Shown here one piece after another: positions 1-5,918 of a stretch of DNA of 9,778 bases (position 1 is its first letter; each line of letters opens with the position of its first letter). The stretch spans positions 1 through 9,778 of the forward strand of contig JASHRZ010000039.1 in the NCBI GenBank assembly GCA_030037055.1, in the 5' to 3' direction. A program made the position numbers and the translations under genes. Origin of the DNA: Alphaproteobacteria bacterium. GTDB taxonomy: Bacteria; Pseudomonadota; Alphaproteobacteria; ATCC43930; CGMCC-115725. The notes beneath the pieces are model-generated. The model was not told the DNA's origin and ran no database searches. It saw only the letters and a list, made by a program, of their open reading frames with translations.

Positions 1-204
1 CTAGTAGCCTTCGCGCTCCAGCCGCTTGCGCAGCAGCTTTCGGTAGCGGCGCACGGCTTCCGCCTTCTCGCGGGCGCGGCGCTCGGACGGCTTCTCGTAA
101 TTGCGGCGGAGCTTCATCTCGCGGAACACGCCCTCGCGCTGCAATTTCTTCTTGAGGGCGCGCAGCGCCTGATCGACATTGTTGTCGCGGACGAGGACTT
201 GCAC
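1..204 (-). CDS. rpsU: 30S ribosomal protein bS21
   Basis: This encodes a 67-residue, very basic protein of the bS21 family, a late-assembling small-subunit protein that sits near the anti-Shine-Dalgarno end of 16S rRNA and helps translation initiation. The N-terminus [20 protein letters not shown] and the following [20 protein letters not shown] core are typical of the family, and the Arg/Lys-rich tail ([12 protein letters not shown]) is expected. Length is normal. The start codon is GTG (202-204 on the complement), with a GGAG five bases upstream, so the ORF is complete; the TAG stop lies exactly at the window edge. It is divergent from the def/COQ9 pair. In alphaproteobacteria a COQ9-family gene is commonly divergent from rpsU, which supports the call. 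A possible promoter and a hairpin with a U tract lie upstream (separate entries). Confidence 0.96.
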   Translation of the reverse strand: MQVLVRDNNVDQALRALKKKLQREGVFREMKLRRNYEKPSERRAREKAEAVRRYRKLLRKRLEREGY

Positions 205-231
205 GAGAGCTCCACTCCGATCGCTAGGGCG

Positions 232-262
232 AAAAAAAAGCCGGCCACGGAGCCGCAGCCAG
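232..262 (-). terminator. Hairpin plus U8 in the rpsU leader (terminator or attenuator-like)
   Basis: Read on the complement strand, bases 262-255 can pair with 248-241 (8 bp including three G-U pairs) around the loop GGCTCC. One C and then eight consecutive U follow (232-239). This has the form of an intrinsic terminator, but it points into rpsU, between its predicted promoter and its GTG start. It could attenuate rpsU, stop leftward antisense transcription coming from def, or be chance in GC-rich DNA. The G-U pairs make it only moderately stable. Confidence 0.4.
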
Positions 263-270
263 TTGAGCTA

Positions 271-299
271 TAAATAGCACGTCATCGGCCGGTTGTGAA
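271..299 (-). promoter_or_regulatory. Candidate rpsU promoter
   Basis: On the complement strand, TTCACA (294-299) is followed after 17 bp by TATTTA (271-276). The -35 box matches consensus well and the -10 only moderately, but the spacing is ideal and this is the only AT-rich island in the rpsU-def gap. Transcription would start near 264, leaving a leader of about 60 nt. This is an inference from sequence only. Confidence 0.4.
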
Positions 300-361
300 G
301 CCCGACCCGGCCGGCGGCCGTCTCCGCGGGGCCCGGGGTATGCAGCCCGAATTGCCGGCGC

Positions 362-390
362 TTTACCACCGCCGCTTCGGGGCACATAGT
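362..390 (+). promoter_or_regulatory. Candidate def promoter
   Basis: TTTACC (362-367) and CATAGT (385-390) are separated by exactly 17 bp, each matching four of six consensus bases. The -10 box ends only seven bases before the def ATG, so the predicted transcription start falls at or just before the start codon. That would give a leaderless or nearly leaderless mRNA. No Shine-Dalgarno sequence is visible before the ATG, which is consistent with this. Confidence 0.4.
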
Positions 391-397
391 ACCCGCC

Positions 398-946
398 ATG
401 GCCATCCTCAAGATCGCCCGAATGGGTCACCCGGTGCTGCGCGGCGTTGCCGCCGAAATCGCCGACCCGACCGTGCCCGAGATCGCCCGGCTGGCCGCCG
501 ACATGCGGGAGACGCTGGTCGATATCGGCGGCGCCGGGCTTGCCGCGCCGCAGGTGCACGTACCGCTGCGCCTCGTCCTTTTCCAGGTGCCGCCGGAGCG
601 CACCACCGGCGCGGAGGACGACCTGCCGCTGGATCTTACCGTGCTCGCCAACCCGGTCATCGAGCCCTTGGGCGAGGCGCGCGAGCTCGGCTGGGAAGGC
701 TGCCTGTCGGTCCCCGGCCTGCGCGGCGCGGTGCCGCGCTGGACGCGTATCCGCTACCGGGGGCTGAGCGTGCGGGGCGAACGGATTGAGCGCATCGCCG
801 CCGGCTTCCATGCCCGCGTCGTGCAGCATGAATGCGACCATCTTGACGGCATTCTCTATCCGCAGCGCATGACCGATCTCCGCCTCCTTGTCTTCAACGA
901 GGAAGGCATGCGCTATCCGATCGATCTCGGCGCCGGCGTGGCGTGA
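398..946 (+). CDS. def: Peptide deformylase
   Basis: This metallohydrolase removes the N-formyl group from the initiator methionine of nascent proteins at the ribosome exit. The 182-residue product has all three family motifs: GAGLAAPQ (about residues 45-52), EGCLSVP (100-106) and QHECDHLDG (143-151). The metal ligands are therefore C102, H144 and H148, with catalytic E145; none is missing, so the enzyme should be active. The N-terminus MAILKIARMGHPVLR matches the usual family start, so ATG 398 is chosen although no Shine-Dalgarno precedes it (see the promoter entry). The stop is followed by the COQ9-family gene with a 14-bp gap to its preferred ATG, so the two are probably cotranscribed. No fmt is adjacent, unlike the common def-fmt arrangement, so this may be a second deformylase of the genome (inference). 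Confidence 0.95.
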   Translation: MAILKIARMGHPVLRGVAAEIADPTVPEIARLAADMRETLVDIGGAGLAAPQVHVPLRLVLFQVPPERTTGAEDDLPLDLTVLANPVIEPLGEARELGWEGCLSVPGLRGAVPRWTRIRYRGLSVRGERIERIAAGFHARVVQHECDHLDGILYPQRMTDLRLLVFNEEGMRYPIDLGAGVA

Positions 947-960
947 GCGGGAGTAGGGCG

Positions 961-1596
961 ATGGACGACCAGGAGCGGCGGTGGGCGCTGATCGAGGCGA
1001 TGCTGCCGGACGTGCCGTTCGATGGCTGGAGCCGCGGCGCGGTTTCCGCCGCGGCGAAGCGCCTCGGCTGGGAGGACGCCGATCTCGACGCGCTCTTTCC
1101 CGGCGGCCCCCGCGACGTCGTCGCCGGCTTCAGCCGCTGGGCCGACCAGCGAATGCTGGCAGCGCTCGCCGGCCAGAACCTCGAGGCGATGACGCTGCGC
1201 GAACGCATCGCCACCGCCCTTGGCGCGCGCCTGACGCTGCTCGAGCCGCATCGCGAGGCGGTGCGCCGGGCGCTGGCGCTGCTGGCGCTGCCGCAGCATG
1301 CGCCGCTCGGGCTGAGGCTGCTTTACGAGACGGTCGATGGCGTCTGGCGCGCCGCCGGCGACACCGCCACCGATTTCAGCTTCTACACCAAGCGCGCCCT
1401 GCTGGCCGGCGTCGTTGCCGCCACCACGCTCTATTGGCTCGAGGACCGCTCGCCCGGCGGCGCCGAGACGCAAGCCTTTCTCGACCGCCGTCTCGGCGAG
1501 GTCATGGCGCTGCCCAGGTTCGGCGCGCGCTTGCGCCAACGTCTCGAGGGGCTGCCCGATCCGTTCCGGCTCTTGCGCATGGCGCGGCGGCATTAG
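961..1596 (+). CDS. COQ9-family ubiquinone biosynthesis protein (diverge_rpsU type)
   Basis: The 211-residue product belongs to the COQ9 family, whose bacterial members were named after their position divergent from rpsU. Mitochondrial COQ9 is a lipid-binding TetR-fold protein that presents ubiquinone intermediates to the hydroxylase COQ7; the bacterial role is presumed similar. Diagnostic stretches are VDGVWRAAGDTATDFSFYTK (residues 125-144), LLAGVVAATTLYWLEDRS (147-164) and FLDRRLGEVM (173-182). The N-terminal part has HTH-like segments (VSAAAKRLGWEDADLDALFP), as expected for the TetR-like fold. ATG 961 is preferred because GGGAG (949-953) lies seven bases upstream. An in-frame GTG at 943, overlapping the def stop, has no ribosome binding site and would add six residues. 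The gene converges on purK with a 14-bp gap. Confidence 0.9.
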   Translation: MDDQERRWALIEAMLPDVPFDGWSRGAVSAAAKRLGWEDADLDALFPGGPRDVVAGFSRWADQRMLAALAGQNLEAMTLRERIATALGARLTLLEPHREAVRRALALLALPQHAPLGLRLLYETVDGVWRAAGDTATDFSFYTKRALLAGVVAATTLYWLEDRSPGGAETQAFLDRRLGEVMALPRFGARLRQRLEGLPDPFRLLRMARRH

Positions 1597-1610
1597 CGCG
1601 CCTGCGAGGC

Positions 1611-2681
1611 CTAGCTCCGCCGCGGCAGGAGCCGCGTCACATGGCCCATCTTGCGGCCGGGCACGGGCTTACCCTTGCCGTAGAGATGGAGGCGCGCCGC
1701 GGGCTCGGCGAGCGCCTCGCGCCAGCCTTCGACCTCGGCGCCGATCAGATTCTTCATCACCGCGTCGGAATGTCGTTCCGGCGAGCCCAGCGGTAGGCCG
1801 CAGATCGCGCGCACCAGTTGCTCGAACTGGCTGGTGGCGCAAGCGTCGATCGTCCAATGCCCCGAATTATGCGGCCGCGGCGCAATCTCGTTGACCAGCA
1901 CTTCGCCCGTCGCGGTCACGAACATCTCGACCGCGAGCAACCCCACGAGCTCGAGCCGGTCGGCGATATGACGCGCGATCGCCTCGGCGCGCGTCGCCAC
2001 CTGCGGCGCGAGGCGCGCCGGCGCGATGGTGGTGTCGAGAATGTGATGCGCATGCCGGTTCTCCACCGGCACATAGGCGGCCCACCGGCCGTCAGTGCCG
2101 CGGGCGAGGATCACCGAGATCTCGCAGACGAAGTCGACGAAGCTCTCCAGGATGCCGATCTCGGCGCCCATTTCGCGCCAGGCGGCGGCGAGGTCGCTGT
2201 CCGGACGGATTGCCACTTGCCCTTTGCCGTCGTAGCCGCCTCGCACCGTCTTCAGCACGGCCTGCGGGCCGATGTCGCGCGCCGCGCGCCCCAACGCGTC
2301 TATACCGGCGACCGCGCGGTATGGCGCGGTGGCGACGCCGATCGAGTGCAGGAAATCCTTCTCCTTGAGCCGGTCCTGCGCGATGCGCAGTGCGGCGGGC
2401 CCCGGTCGCACTGGCCGCTTCTCGGCGAGGACCTCCGCCGTATCCGCCGGCACGCTCTCGAACTCGAAGGTGACGACGTCGACCGCCTCGGCGAAGCGCG
2501 CCAGTGCGGCGCGGTCGTCATAGCCGGCGGTGGTCGCGAAGGGCGTGACCAGCGTCGCCGGGCTCTCTCGCTCGGGGCAGTAGACATGACAGCGATAGCC
2601 CAGCCTCGCCGCTGCCAGCGCCGTCATGCGGCCCAGCTGGCCGCCGCCCAGAATGCCGATCGTCGCTCCCGGCTCGATCAT
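1611..2681 (-). CDS. purK: N5-carboxyaminoimidazole ribonucleotide synthase
   Basis: PurK uses ATP and bicarbonate to carboxylate aminoimidazole ribonucleotide to N5-CAIR in de novo purine synthesis; its unstable product is passed to PurE. The 356-residue length is normal. Visible ATP-grasp features are the N-terminal GILGGGQLGRM (residues 9-19), TFEFE (71-75), QDRLKEK (102-108), the glycine-rich ATP loop KTVRGGYDGKGQ (144-155), EISVILARG (187-195), the metal-binding stretch with VNEIAPRPHNSGHWT (263-277), and the C-terminal LYGKGKPVPGRKMGHV (333-348). The ATG shares one base with the purE TGA, indicating translational coupling within a purE-purK operon. The 3' end is convergent with the COQ9 gene 14 bp away and no terminator is seen. 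Confidence 0.97.
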   Translation of the reverse strand: MIEPGATIGILGGGQLGRMTALAAARLGYRCHVYCPERESPATLVTPFATTAGYDDRAALARFAEAVDVVTFEFESVPADTAEVLAEKRPVRPGPAALRIAQDRLKEKDFLHSIGVATAPYRAVAGIDALGRAARDIGPQAVLKTVRGGYDGKGQVAIRPDSDLAAAWREMGAEIGILESFVDFVCEISVILARGTDGRWAAYVPVENRHAHHILDTTIAPARLAPQVATRAEAIARHIADRLELVGLLAVEMFVTATGEVLVNEIAPRPHNSGHWTIDACATSQFEQLVRAICGLPLGSPERHSDAVMKNLIGAEVEGWREALAEPAARLHLYGKGKPVPGRKMGHVTRLLPRRS

Positions 2682-3172
2682 CAGCCTTCGGGACGCTCGG
2701 CGACCGCCTCGGTCTGCGCGCGCCGCCAGCGGTCGAGCGCGGCGGCGACGGCGGTATCGGCGAGTGCCAGGATCGCCCCCGCCAGCAGGGCGGCGTTGAC
2801 CGCGCCGGCCTTGCCGATGGCGAGCGTGCCCACCGGCACGCCGCCCGGCATCTGCGCGATCGACAGCAGGCTGTCCATGCCGTTGAGCGCCTGGCTCTCG
2901 ATCGGCACGCCCAGCACCGGCAGCGGCGTCAGCGACGCCACCATGCCGGGCAGATGCGCCGCGCCGCCGGCGCCGGCGATGATTACCTTGAGCCCGCGCT
3001 GGCGTGCGCCCTCGGCATAAGCGACGAGCCGTTTGGGCGTGCGATGCGCCGAGACGATGCGTCGCTCATGCGCGATGCCAAGCGTGTCCAACGTCTCGGC
3101 CGCATGGCGCATTGTCTCCCAATCGGACTGGCTGCCCATGATGATGCCGACCGCAGGTTGCGCGTCGTTCAT
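2681..3172 (-). CDS. purE: N5-carboxyaminoimidazole ribonucleotide mutase, class I PurE
   Basis: PurE converts N5-CAIR, the PurK product, into CAIR in purine synthesis. The 163-residue product has the class I signatures: [10 protein letters not shown] (residues 12-21, phosphate/nucleotide loop), VSAHRTP (40-46) with the presumed catalytic His43, [12 protein letters not shown] (66-77), LPVLGVPI (84-91) and [10 protein letters not shown] (107-116). The pairing with purK confirms class I, since class II PurE works without PurK. The ATG (3170-3172) is preceded by a GGAGGACGAGAG stretch that serves as the ribosome binding site. It is the first gene of the purEK operon and has a clear promoter about 35 bp upstream; it is divergent from the GGDEF gene. 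I see no purine riboswitch in the short leader. Confidence 0.97.
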   Translation of the reverse strand: MNDAQPAVGIIMGSQSDWETMRHAAETLDTLGIAHERRIVSAHRTPKRLVAYAEGARQRGLKVIIAGAGGAAHLPGMVASLTPLPVLGVPIESQALNGMDSLLSIAQMPGGVPVGTLAIGKAGAVNAALLAGAILALADTAVAAALDRWRRAQTEAVAERPEG

Positions 3173-3204
3173 CGCGCTCTCGTCCTCCGCCGCGGAAAGC
3201 GCGC

Positions 3205-3232
3205 ATTATAAGTGTGAGGGGGGTGAGGGCAA
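3205..3232 (-). promoter_or_regulatory. purEK promoter
   Basis: On the complement strand, TTGCCC (3227-3232) is followed after 16 bp by a perfect TATAAT (3205-3210). Transcription would begin near 3198, giving a leader of about 25 nt that carries the GGAGG ribosome binding site. This is the best match to a sigma-70 promoter in the window. I recognise no PurR-type operator. Confidence 0.65.
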
Positions 3233-3261
3233 GCGGCCACCGCCCGCTCAGGCCCGTGGCG

Positions 3262-3289
3262 TTGCGCCACCGGCGATTTCTGGCATAAT
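3262..3289 (+). promoter_or_regulatory. Candidate promoter of the GGDEF gene
   Basis: TTGCGC (3262-3267), a 16-bp spacer and CATAAT (3284-3289) form a sigma-70-like pair. TGG immediately before the -10 makes it an extended -10, which offsets the weak -35. Transcription would begin near 3296, about 35 nt before the ATG at 3331. It lies back-to-back with the purEK promoter; the two -35 boxes are about 30 bp apart, so both could share regulators. Confidence 0.5.
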
Positions 3290-3330
3290 CGCAACCGTCT
3301 CGCGATTCAAAGGCGGCCTAATTCGGCATC

Positions 3331-4074
3331 ATGGAAATCCGCGACACCAAGCCGGTTCTCGGCGCCGGCGCCAGCCGCAAGGCCCAGGCGCGGCGCGCCG
3401 TCGGAGAGAGCAGTGCTGCGGCGCCGGCAGAACCGACGGAGGTCCTCAATCTTGCCGGGCTCGGCGAGACCGAGCTTACGCCCAAGCTGCGCCAGGCGAT
3501 CATGGGCCTGATGGCCGAGGTCGACGCGTTGCGCCGCGAGCTCGGCGAGGCGCGTCAGCGCATCAGCTATCTCGAGCGACTCGCCGATGAAGACCCGCTG
3601 ATGCCGATCGCCAACCGCCGTGCCTTCGTGCGGGAGCTGACGCGCATGATGTCGTTTGCCCAGCGCTACGGCACGCCAGCGAGCATCGTCTATATCGACA
3701 TCAACGACCTGAAATGGATCAACGACCGCAACAGCCACGCTGCCGGCGACGCGGCGCTCACGCAGGTGGCGCGCGTGCTGCTCGACAATGTCCGCAATAC
3801 CGACGTGGTCGGACGATTGGGCGGCGACGAGCTGGGCGTGCTGCTGGTCCAGACCGATCAGCCGCTCGCCGAGCAGAAGGCGGCGCAGCTCGCGGCCGCG
3901 GTAGCGGCGGCGCCGCTGCTTTGGCAGGGCCAGGAGATCCCGCTCAGCATCGCCTACGGCGTCTATTCCTTCAGCGGCGGCGAGAATGCCGGCGATGCGC
4001 TCGATGCCGCCGACCGCGCCATGTACCAGGCGAAGCGCCAGCGCGGCGGCACGCCTGGCCCCGTCCGGGCTTAG
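3331..4074 (+). CDS. Soluble GGDEF-domain protein (probable diguanylate cyclase, GGDEL variant)
   Basis: GGDEF domains make c-di-GMP from two GTP. The 247-residue product has no signal peptide or membrane segment, so it is cytoplasmic. Residues 1-50 are a low-complexity Ala/Arg-rich leader and about 55-87 is a predicted coiled coil (MAEVDALRRELGEARQRISY) suited to dimerisation. The GGDEF domain covers about 88-240, starting DPLMPIANRRAF instead of the usual DPLTGLPNRR. Metal and substrate residues look retained: D123, N131, D140, and D166/E167 of the signature. The signature itself is GGDEL (164-168), with Leu for Phe, and the usual GH before the second loop is SH (residues 135-136). An RxxD inhibitory site (R155-D158) lies at the canonical spacing. 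Activity is likely but unproven. Its stop overlaps the stop of the convergent DUF465 gene. Confidence 0.88.
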   Translation: MEIRDTKPVLGAGASRKAQARRAVGESSAAAPAEPTEVLNLAGLGETELTPKLRQAIMGLMAEVDALRRELGEARQRISYLERLADEDPLMPIANRRAFVRELTRMMSFAQRYGTPASIVYIDINDLKWINDRNSHAAGDAALTQVARVLLDNVRNTDVVGRLGGDELGVLLVQTDQPLAEQKAAQLAAAVAAAPLLWQGQEIPLSIAYGVYSFSGGENAGDALDAADRAMYQAKRQRGGTPGPVRA

Positions 4075-4274
4075 GCGATGATGTCAGGCAGCAGCTGACT
4101 CTCGAGCCTGGCGATCAGGTCCTTGAGCGCGAGCTTGCGCTTCTTCAGGCGCTGCACATGCACCGGATTGAACGGGCCCTGATCGCCCAGTCGCGCGATC
4201 GCCTCGTCGAGGTCGCGATGCTCGCTCTTGAGAGCCTCGATCCTGGCCTTGATGGCTTCGACGTCGAGATCCAT
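4071..4274 (-). CDS. YdcH/DUF465-family small coiled-coil protein (copy 1)
   Basis: The 67-residue, charged, helical protein belongs to the YdcH/DUF465 family, which has no firmly assigned function. Two helices (about residues 4-28 and 35-58) are separated by the short turn GDQGPFNP. The family pattern is visible in ARIEALKSEHRDLDEAI and in RLKKRKLALKDLI. ATG 4274 is chosen over an in-frame TTG at 4307 (11 residues longer) because a TATAGT -10 box at 4310-4315 would place the transcript start at about the TTG. The 3' end is unusual: TTAG (4071-4074) contains this gene's TAA and the TAG of the convergent GGDEF gene. It is a paralogue of the gene at 5725-5907. Confidence 0.85.
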   Translation of the reverse strand: MDLDVEAIKARIEALKSEHRDLDEAIARLGDQGPFNPVHVQRLKKRKLALKDLIARLESQLLPDIIA

Positions 4275-4309
4275 GACCGGAATGATCGCCCCGTCGGTTG
4301 CGAGCAAAT

Positions 4310-4315
4310 ACTATA
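4310..4315 (-). promoter_or_regulatory. -10 box upstream of DUF465 copy 1
   Basis: The complement reads TATAGT, five of six consensus bases. Only a weak -35 (CTCACC, 18 bp upstream) is visible. Transcription would start near 4303, about 29 nt before ATG 4274, which argues against the upstream TTG start. Confidence 0.4.
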
Positions 4316-4367
4316 GCAAAACTCGGGGCGGAAGGTGAGCCGGGCTGACAGCGTTAACCAATCCGGC

Positions 4368-4373
4368 AAGGAG
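4368..4373 (+). promoter_or_regulatory. Strong Shine-Dalgarno of the 38-aa ORF
   Basis: AAGGAG lies seven bases before the ATG at 4381. This near-optimal site is the main evidence that the small ORF is translated. No comparable site precedes the ATG of the TIGR02444-type gene at 4490. Confidence 0.6.
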
Positions 4374-4380
4374 ATCCTCT

Positions 4381-4497
4381 ATGGCGCTCGCGCCCAAGAC
4401 CATCGCATCCTTACCAGTGGCGCCGCAAGAGGTCGATTCCGACAGCGCGCAGCTGCGCTGGGCGCGAGGACTCGGTACTAATCTTGGCGATGTCTGA
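4381..4497 (+). CDS. Small ORF, 38 aa, overlapping the next gene
   Basis: I do not recognise this product. It begins MALAPKTIASLPVAPQEVDS and ends WARGLGTNLGDV; it is mildly acidic and shows no membrane segment or cysteine motif. Support for it being real is an AAGGAG site with seven-base spacing before ATG 4381, and the overlap of its TGA (4495-4497) with the downstream ATG at 4490 by eight bases, the arrangement seen in translational coupling. The downstream gene has no Shine-Dalgarno of its own. It may be a leader peptide whose translation delivers ribosomes to the TIGR02444-type gene, or a small protein working with it. The alternative is that it is fortuitous; its conservation in relatives is unknown. 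Confidence 0.5.
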   Translation: MALAPKTIASLPVAPQEVDSDSAQLRWARGLGTNLGDV

Positions 4498-4975
4498 GAC
4501 CGCCGACGCCTTCTGGAGCTTCTCTTTGGCCTTTTACGGCCGGCCGGGGGTGTCGCTCGCTTGCATTGCCCTGCAGGACCGCCATGGCTGCGACGTGAAT
4601 CTGGTGCTCTATGCCTGCTGGGTGGGGCTAAGCGGACGCGGCCGACTCGCCGGCGCCGACCTCGCCCGCGCCGAAGCCGCCATTGCGCCCTGGCAGAGTC
4701 GCGTCGTCGAGAAGTTGCGTGCCGCGCGCCGTGCGCTCGGCCAGGAGGATCGGCGCGGGCCCGTGCTCGAACTCTACGAGGCGACGAAGGCGGCGGAGCT
4801 TGCCGCCGAGCGCATCGCCCAGCGCCGCCTCGAAGCGCTGGCGCCGTCCGAATCGGCGCCAGCGCGCGCCGCCCGCGCCGCCGACGCCGCCGCCAATCTC
4901 GCTCTCTATCTCAGCGGCAAAGCCGCCGGCGAGGCCGCGGCGCCGATCTTCGTCGCAATTGCCGAGGCGGGCTAA
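4490..4975 (+). CDS. TIGR02444-type protein of unknown function
   Basis: The 161-residue product resembles the TIGR02444 family, conserved in proteobacteria without an assigned function. The family's N-terminal signatures are present: FWSFSLAFYGRPGV (residues 8-21), ACIALQDRHGCDVNLVLYAC (24-43), and W69 followed by RVVEKLRAARRAL (71-83). The C-terminal half (about 95-155) is Ala-rich and helical. No signal peptide or membrane span is seen. ATG 4490 is chosen because the family signature begins right after it; TTG 4484 is in frame but has no ribosome binding site. Translation probably depends on the overlapping upstream small ORF. It converges on ubiX with a 10-bp gap. Confidence 0.75.
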   Translation: MSETADAFWSFSLAFYGRPGVSLACIALQDRHGCDVNLVLYACWVGLSGRGRLAGADLARAEAAIAPWQSRVVEKLRAARRALGQEDRRGPVLELYEATKAAELAAERIAQRRLEALAPSESAPARAARAADAAANLALYLSGKAAGEAAAPIFVAIAEAG

Positions 4976-4985
4976 GCGTCGGCGG

Positions 4986-5600
4986 TCAGCCTGGCTTCTG
5001 CCGCCGCAGCGGGCGCAGCGTCCCCTGGCCCGGGCTCTCGCCCCATCGCCTCACCGCCGGCGCCTCGAGGCCGAAGAGATCGAGCAGGCGGGCAAGCGTT
5101 TGGTCGACCATGTCGGCGAGCGTCTGGGGCCCGGCGTAGAAGGCCGGCACAGGGGGCGCCAGCACCGCGCCCATCTCGGCAAGTGCCGTCATGCTGCGGA
5201 GGTGTCCCAGATGCAGCGGCGTCTCGCGCACCATCAGCACGAGCGGCCGGCGCTCCTTGAGGCAGACATCGGCGGCGCGGGTGAGCAGCGTCGAGGTCGT
5301 GCCATGCGCGATCTCGGACATGCTGCGGATCGAGCACGGCGCGACGATCATGCCGAGGGTGCGGAACGAGCCCGAGGCGATTGGCGCGGCGATGTCGGTG
5401 ACGGCATGAGCGCGCATCGCCAGCGCCTGAACCTCGGCGACCTTCCGCCCGGTCTCATGCGCCAGCGTGACTTCCGCCGCCTTGGTCATGACGAGATGCG
5501 TCTCGACCGGGAGACCGCGCAGGATCTCCAACAGCCTGACGCCGTAGGTGACGCCCGAGGCGCCGCTGATGCCGATGATGAGGCGGGGTGTCGCAGCCAT
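4986..5600 (-). CDS. ubiX: Flavin prenyltransferase UbiX
   Basis: UbiX attaches a dimethylallyl group to FMN, making the prenylated flavin required by UbiD-type decarboxylases, including the one in ubiquinone synthesis. The 204-residue product shows the family features in order: GISGASG (residues 10-16, FMN phosphate loop), LVMTKAAEVTLAHET (36-50), APCSIRSMSEIAHG (87-100), KERRPLVLMVRETPLH (115-130) with the conserved Arg of VRETP, and the C-terminal PAFYAGPQTLADMVDQ (152-167). Length is normal. The ATG (5598-5600) is preceded by AGGGG seven bases upstream. No ubiD is in the window. The C-terminal tail after about residue 180 is Arg/Pro-rich and not part of the conserved fold. Convergent with the TIGR02444-type gene. 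Confidence 0.95.
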   Translation of the reverse strand: MAATPRLIIGISGASGVTYGVRLLEILRGLPVETHLVMTKAAEVTLAHETGRKVAEVQALAMRAHAVTDIAAPIASGSFRTLGMIVAPCSIRSMSEIAHGTTSTLLTRAADVCLKERRPLVLMVRETPLHLGHLRSMTALAEMGAVLAPPVPAFYAGPQTLADMVDQTLARLLDLFGLEAPAVRRWGESPGQGTLRPLRRQKPG

Positions 5601-5640
5601 TTTTTATCCCCTGGACGGTGCTGGAACCGCCCGCGGCGCC

Positions 5641-5669
5641 AGCATATCTCTCTTGGTGCGCCGCTCCAA
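5641..5669 (-). promoter_or_regulatory. Candidate ubiX promoter
   Basis: On the complement, TTGGAG (5664-5669), a 17-bp spacer and TATGCT (5641-5646) make a moderate sigma-70-like promoter with a start near 5634 and a leader of about 34 nt. Three and four of six consensus bases match, so this is tentative. Confidence 0.35.
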
Positions 5670-5714
5670 TCGGCGTTAACATGAAGTGTCAGCAGCCCTC
5701 ACCGCGTTTTGCAT

Positions 5715-5720
5715 AGGAGG
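5715..5720 (+). promoter_or_regulatory. Shine-Dalgarno fixing the start of DUF465 copy 2
   Basis: AGGAGG lies four bases before ATG 5725. It rules in that ATG over the in-frame GTG at 5686, which has no such site. Confidence 0.7.
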
Positions 5721-5724
5721 AGCC

Positions 5725-5907
5725 ATGTCGCTGCAGGATCGGATCGAATCCCTCCGGGCCCGCCATCGCAGCCTGGAGGAGGCCATCGATGAGGAAACCA
5801 GCCGCCCGATGCCCAATCTCGAAATCCTTGCCGATCTGAAGCGCCAGAAACTCCGAATCAAAGACGAAATCGTCGGTCTCCAGCATACGGCTCACGCGAC
5901 GCAATAG
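5725..5907 (+). CDS. YdcH/DUF465-family small coiled-coil protein (copy 2)
   Basis: This 60-residue protein begins MSLQDRIESLRARHRSLEEA and has a second helix DLKRQKLRIKDEIVGLQ. It follows the same family pattern as the gene at 4071-4274: RIE-L-x-x-x-HR-x-L-x-EAI in helix 1 and LK-x-x-KL-x-x-KD-x-I in helix 2, with a proline-containing turn between (SRPMPN). The function of the family is not established; a short antiparallel helical hairpin is expected. It sits divergent from ubiX and converges on the acyl-CoA synthetase with an 11-bp gap. No convincing promoter could be assigned in the 124-bp gap to ubiX. Confidence 0.86.
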   Translation: MSLQDRIESLRARHRSLEEAIDEETSRPMPNLEILADLKRQKLRIKDEIVGLQHTAHATQ

Positions 5908-5918
5908 CCTCACCCATC

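Noticed and set aside
224..841. Leftward ORF of 205 codons over def and the rpsU spacer
   Set aside because: It lies antisense to a motif-complete deformylase and has no recognisable protein features.
1818..3020. Rightward ORF of 400 codons opposite purK and purE
   Set aside because: Antisense to two clear enzymes; composition is that of a mirror frame.
4354..4360. TTAACCA as a CtrA half-site upstream of the small ORF
   Set aside because: The second TTAA half at the required spacing is absent; a lone half-site is not meaningful.
5653..5681. TTGGTG-17-TTAACA as a promoter for DUF465 copy 2
   Set aside because: The -10 matches only two of six consensus bases.
5681..5716. Eleven-codon ORF (MKCQQPSPRFA) just before DUF465 copy 2
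   Set aside because: It has no ribosome binding site and no attenuator structure follows; likely chance.
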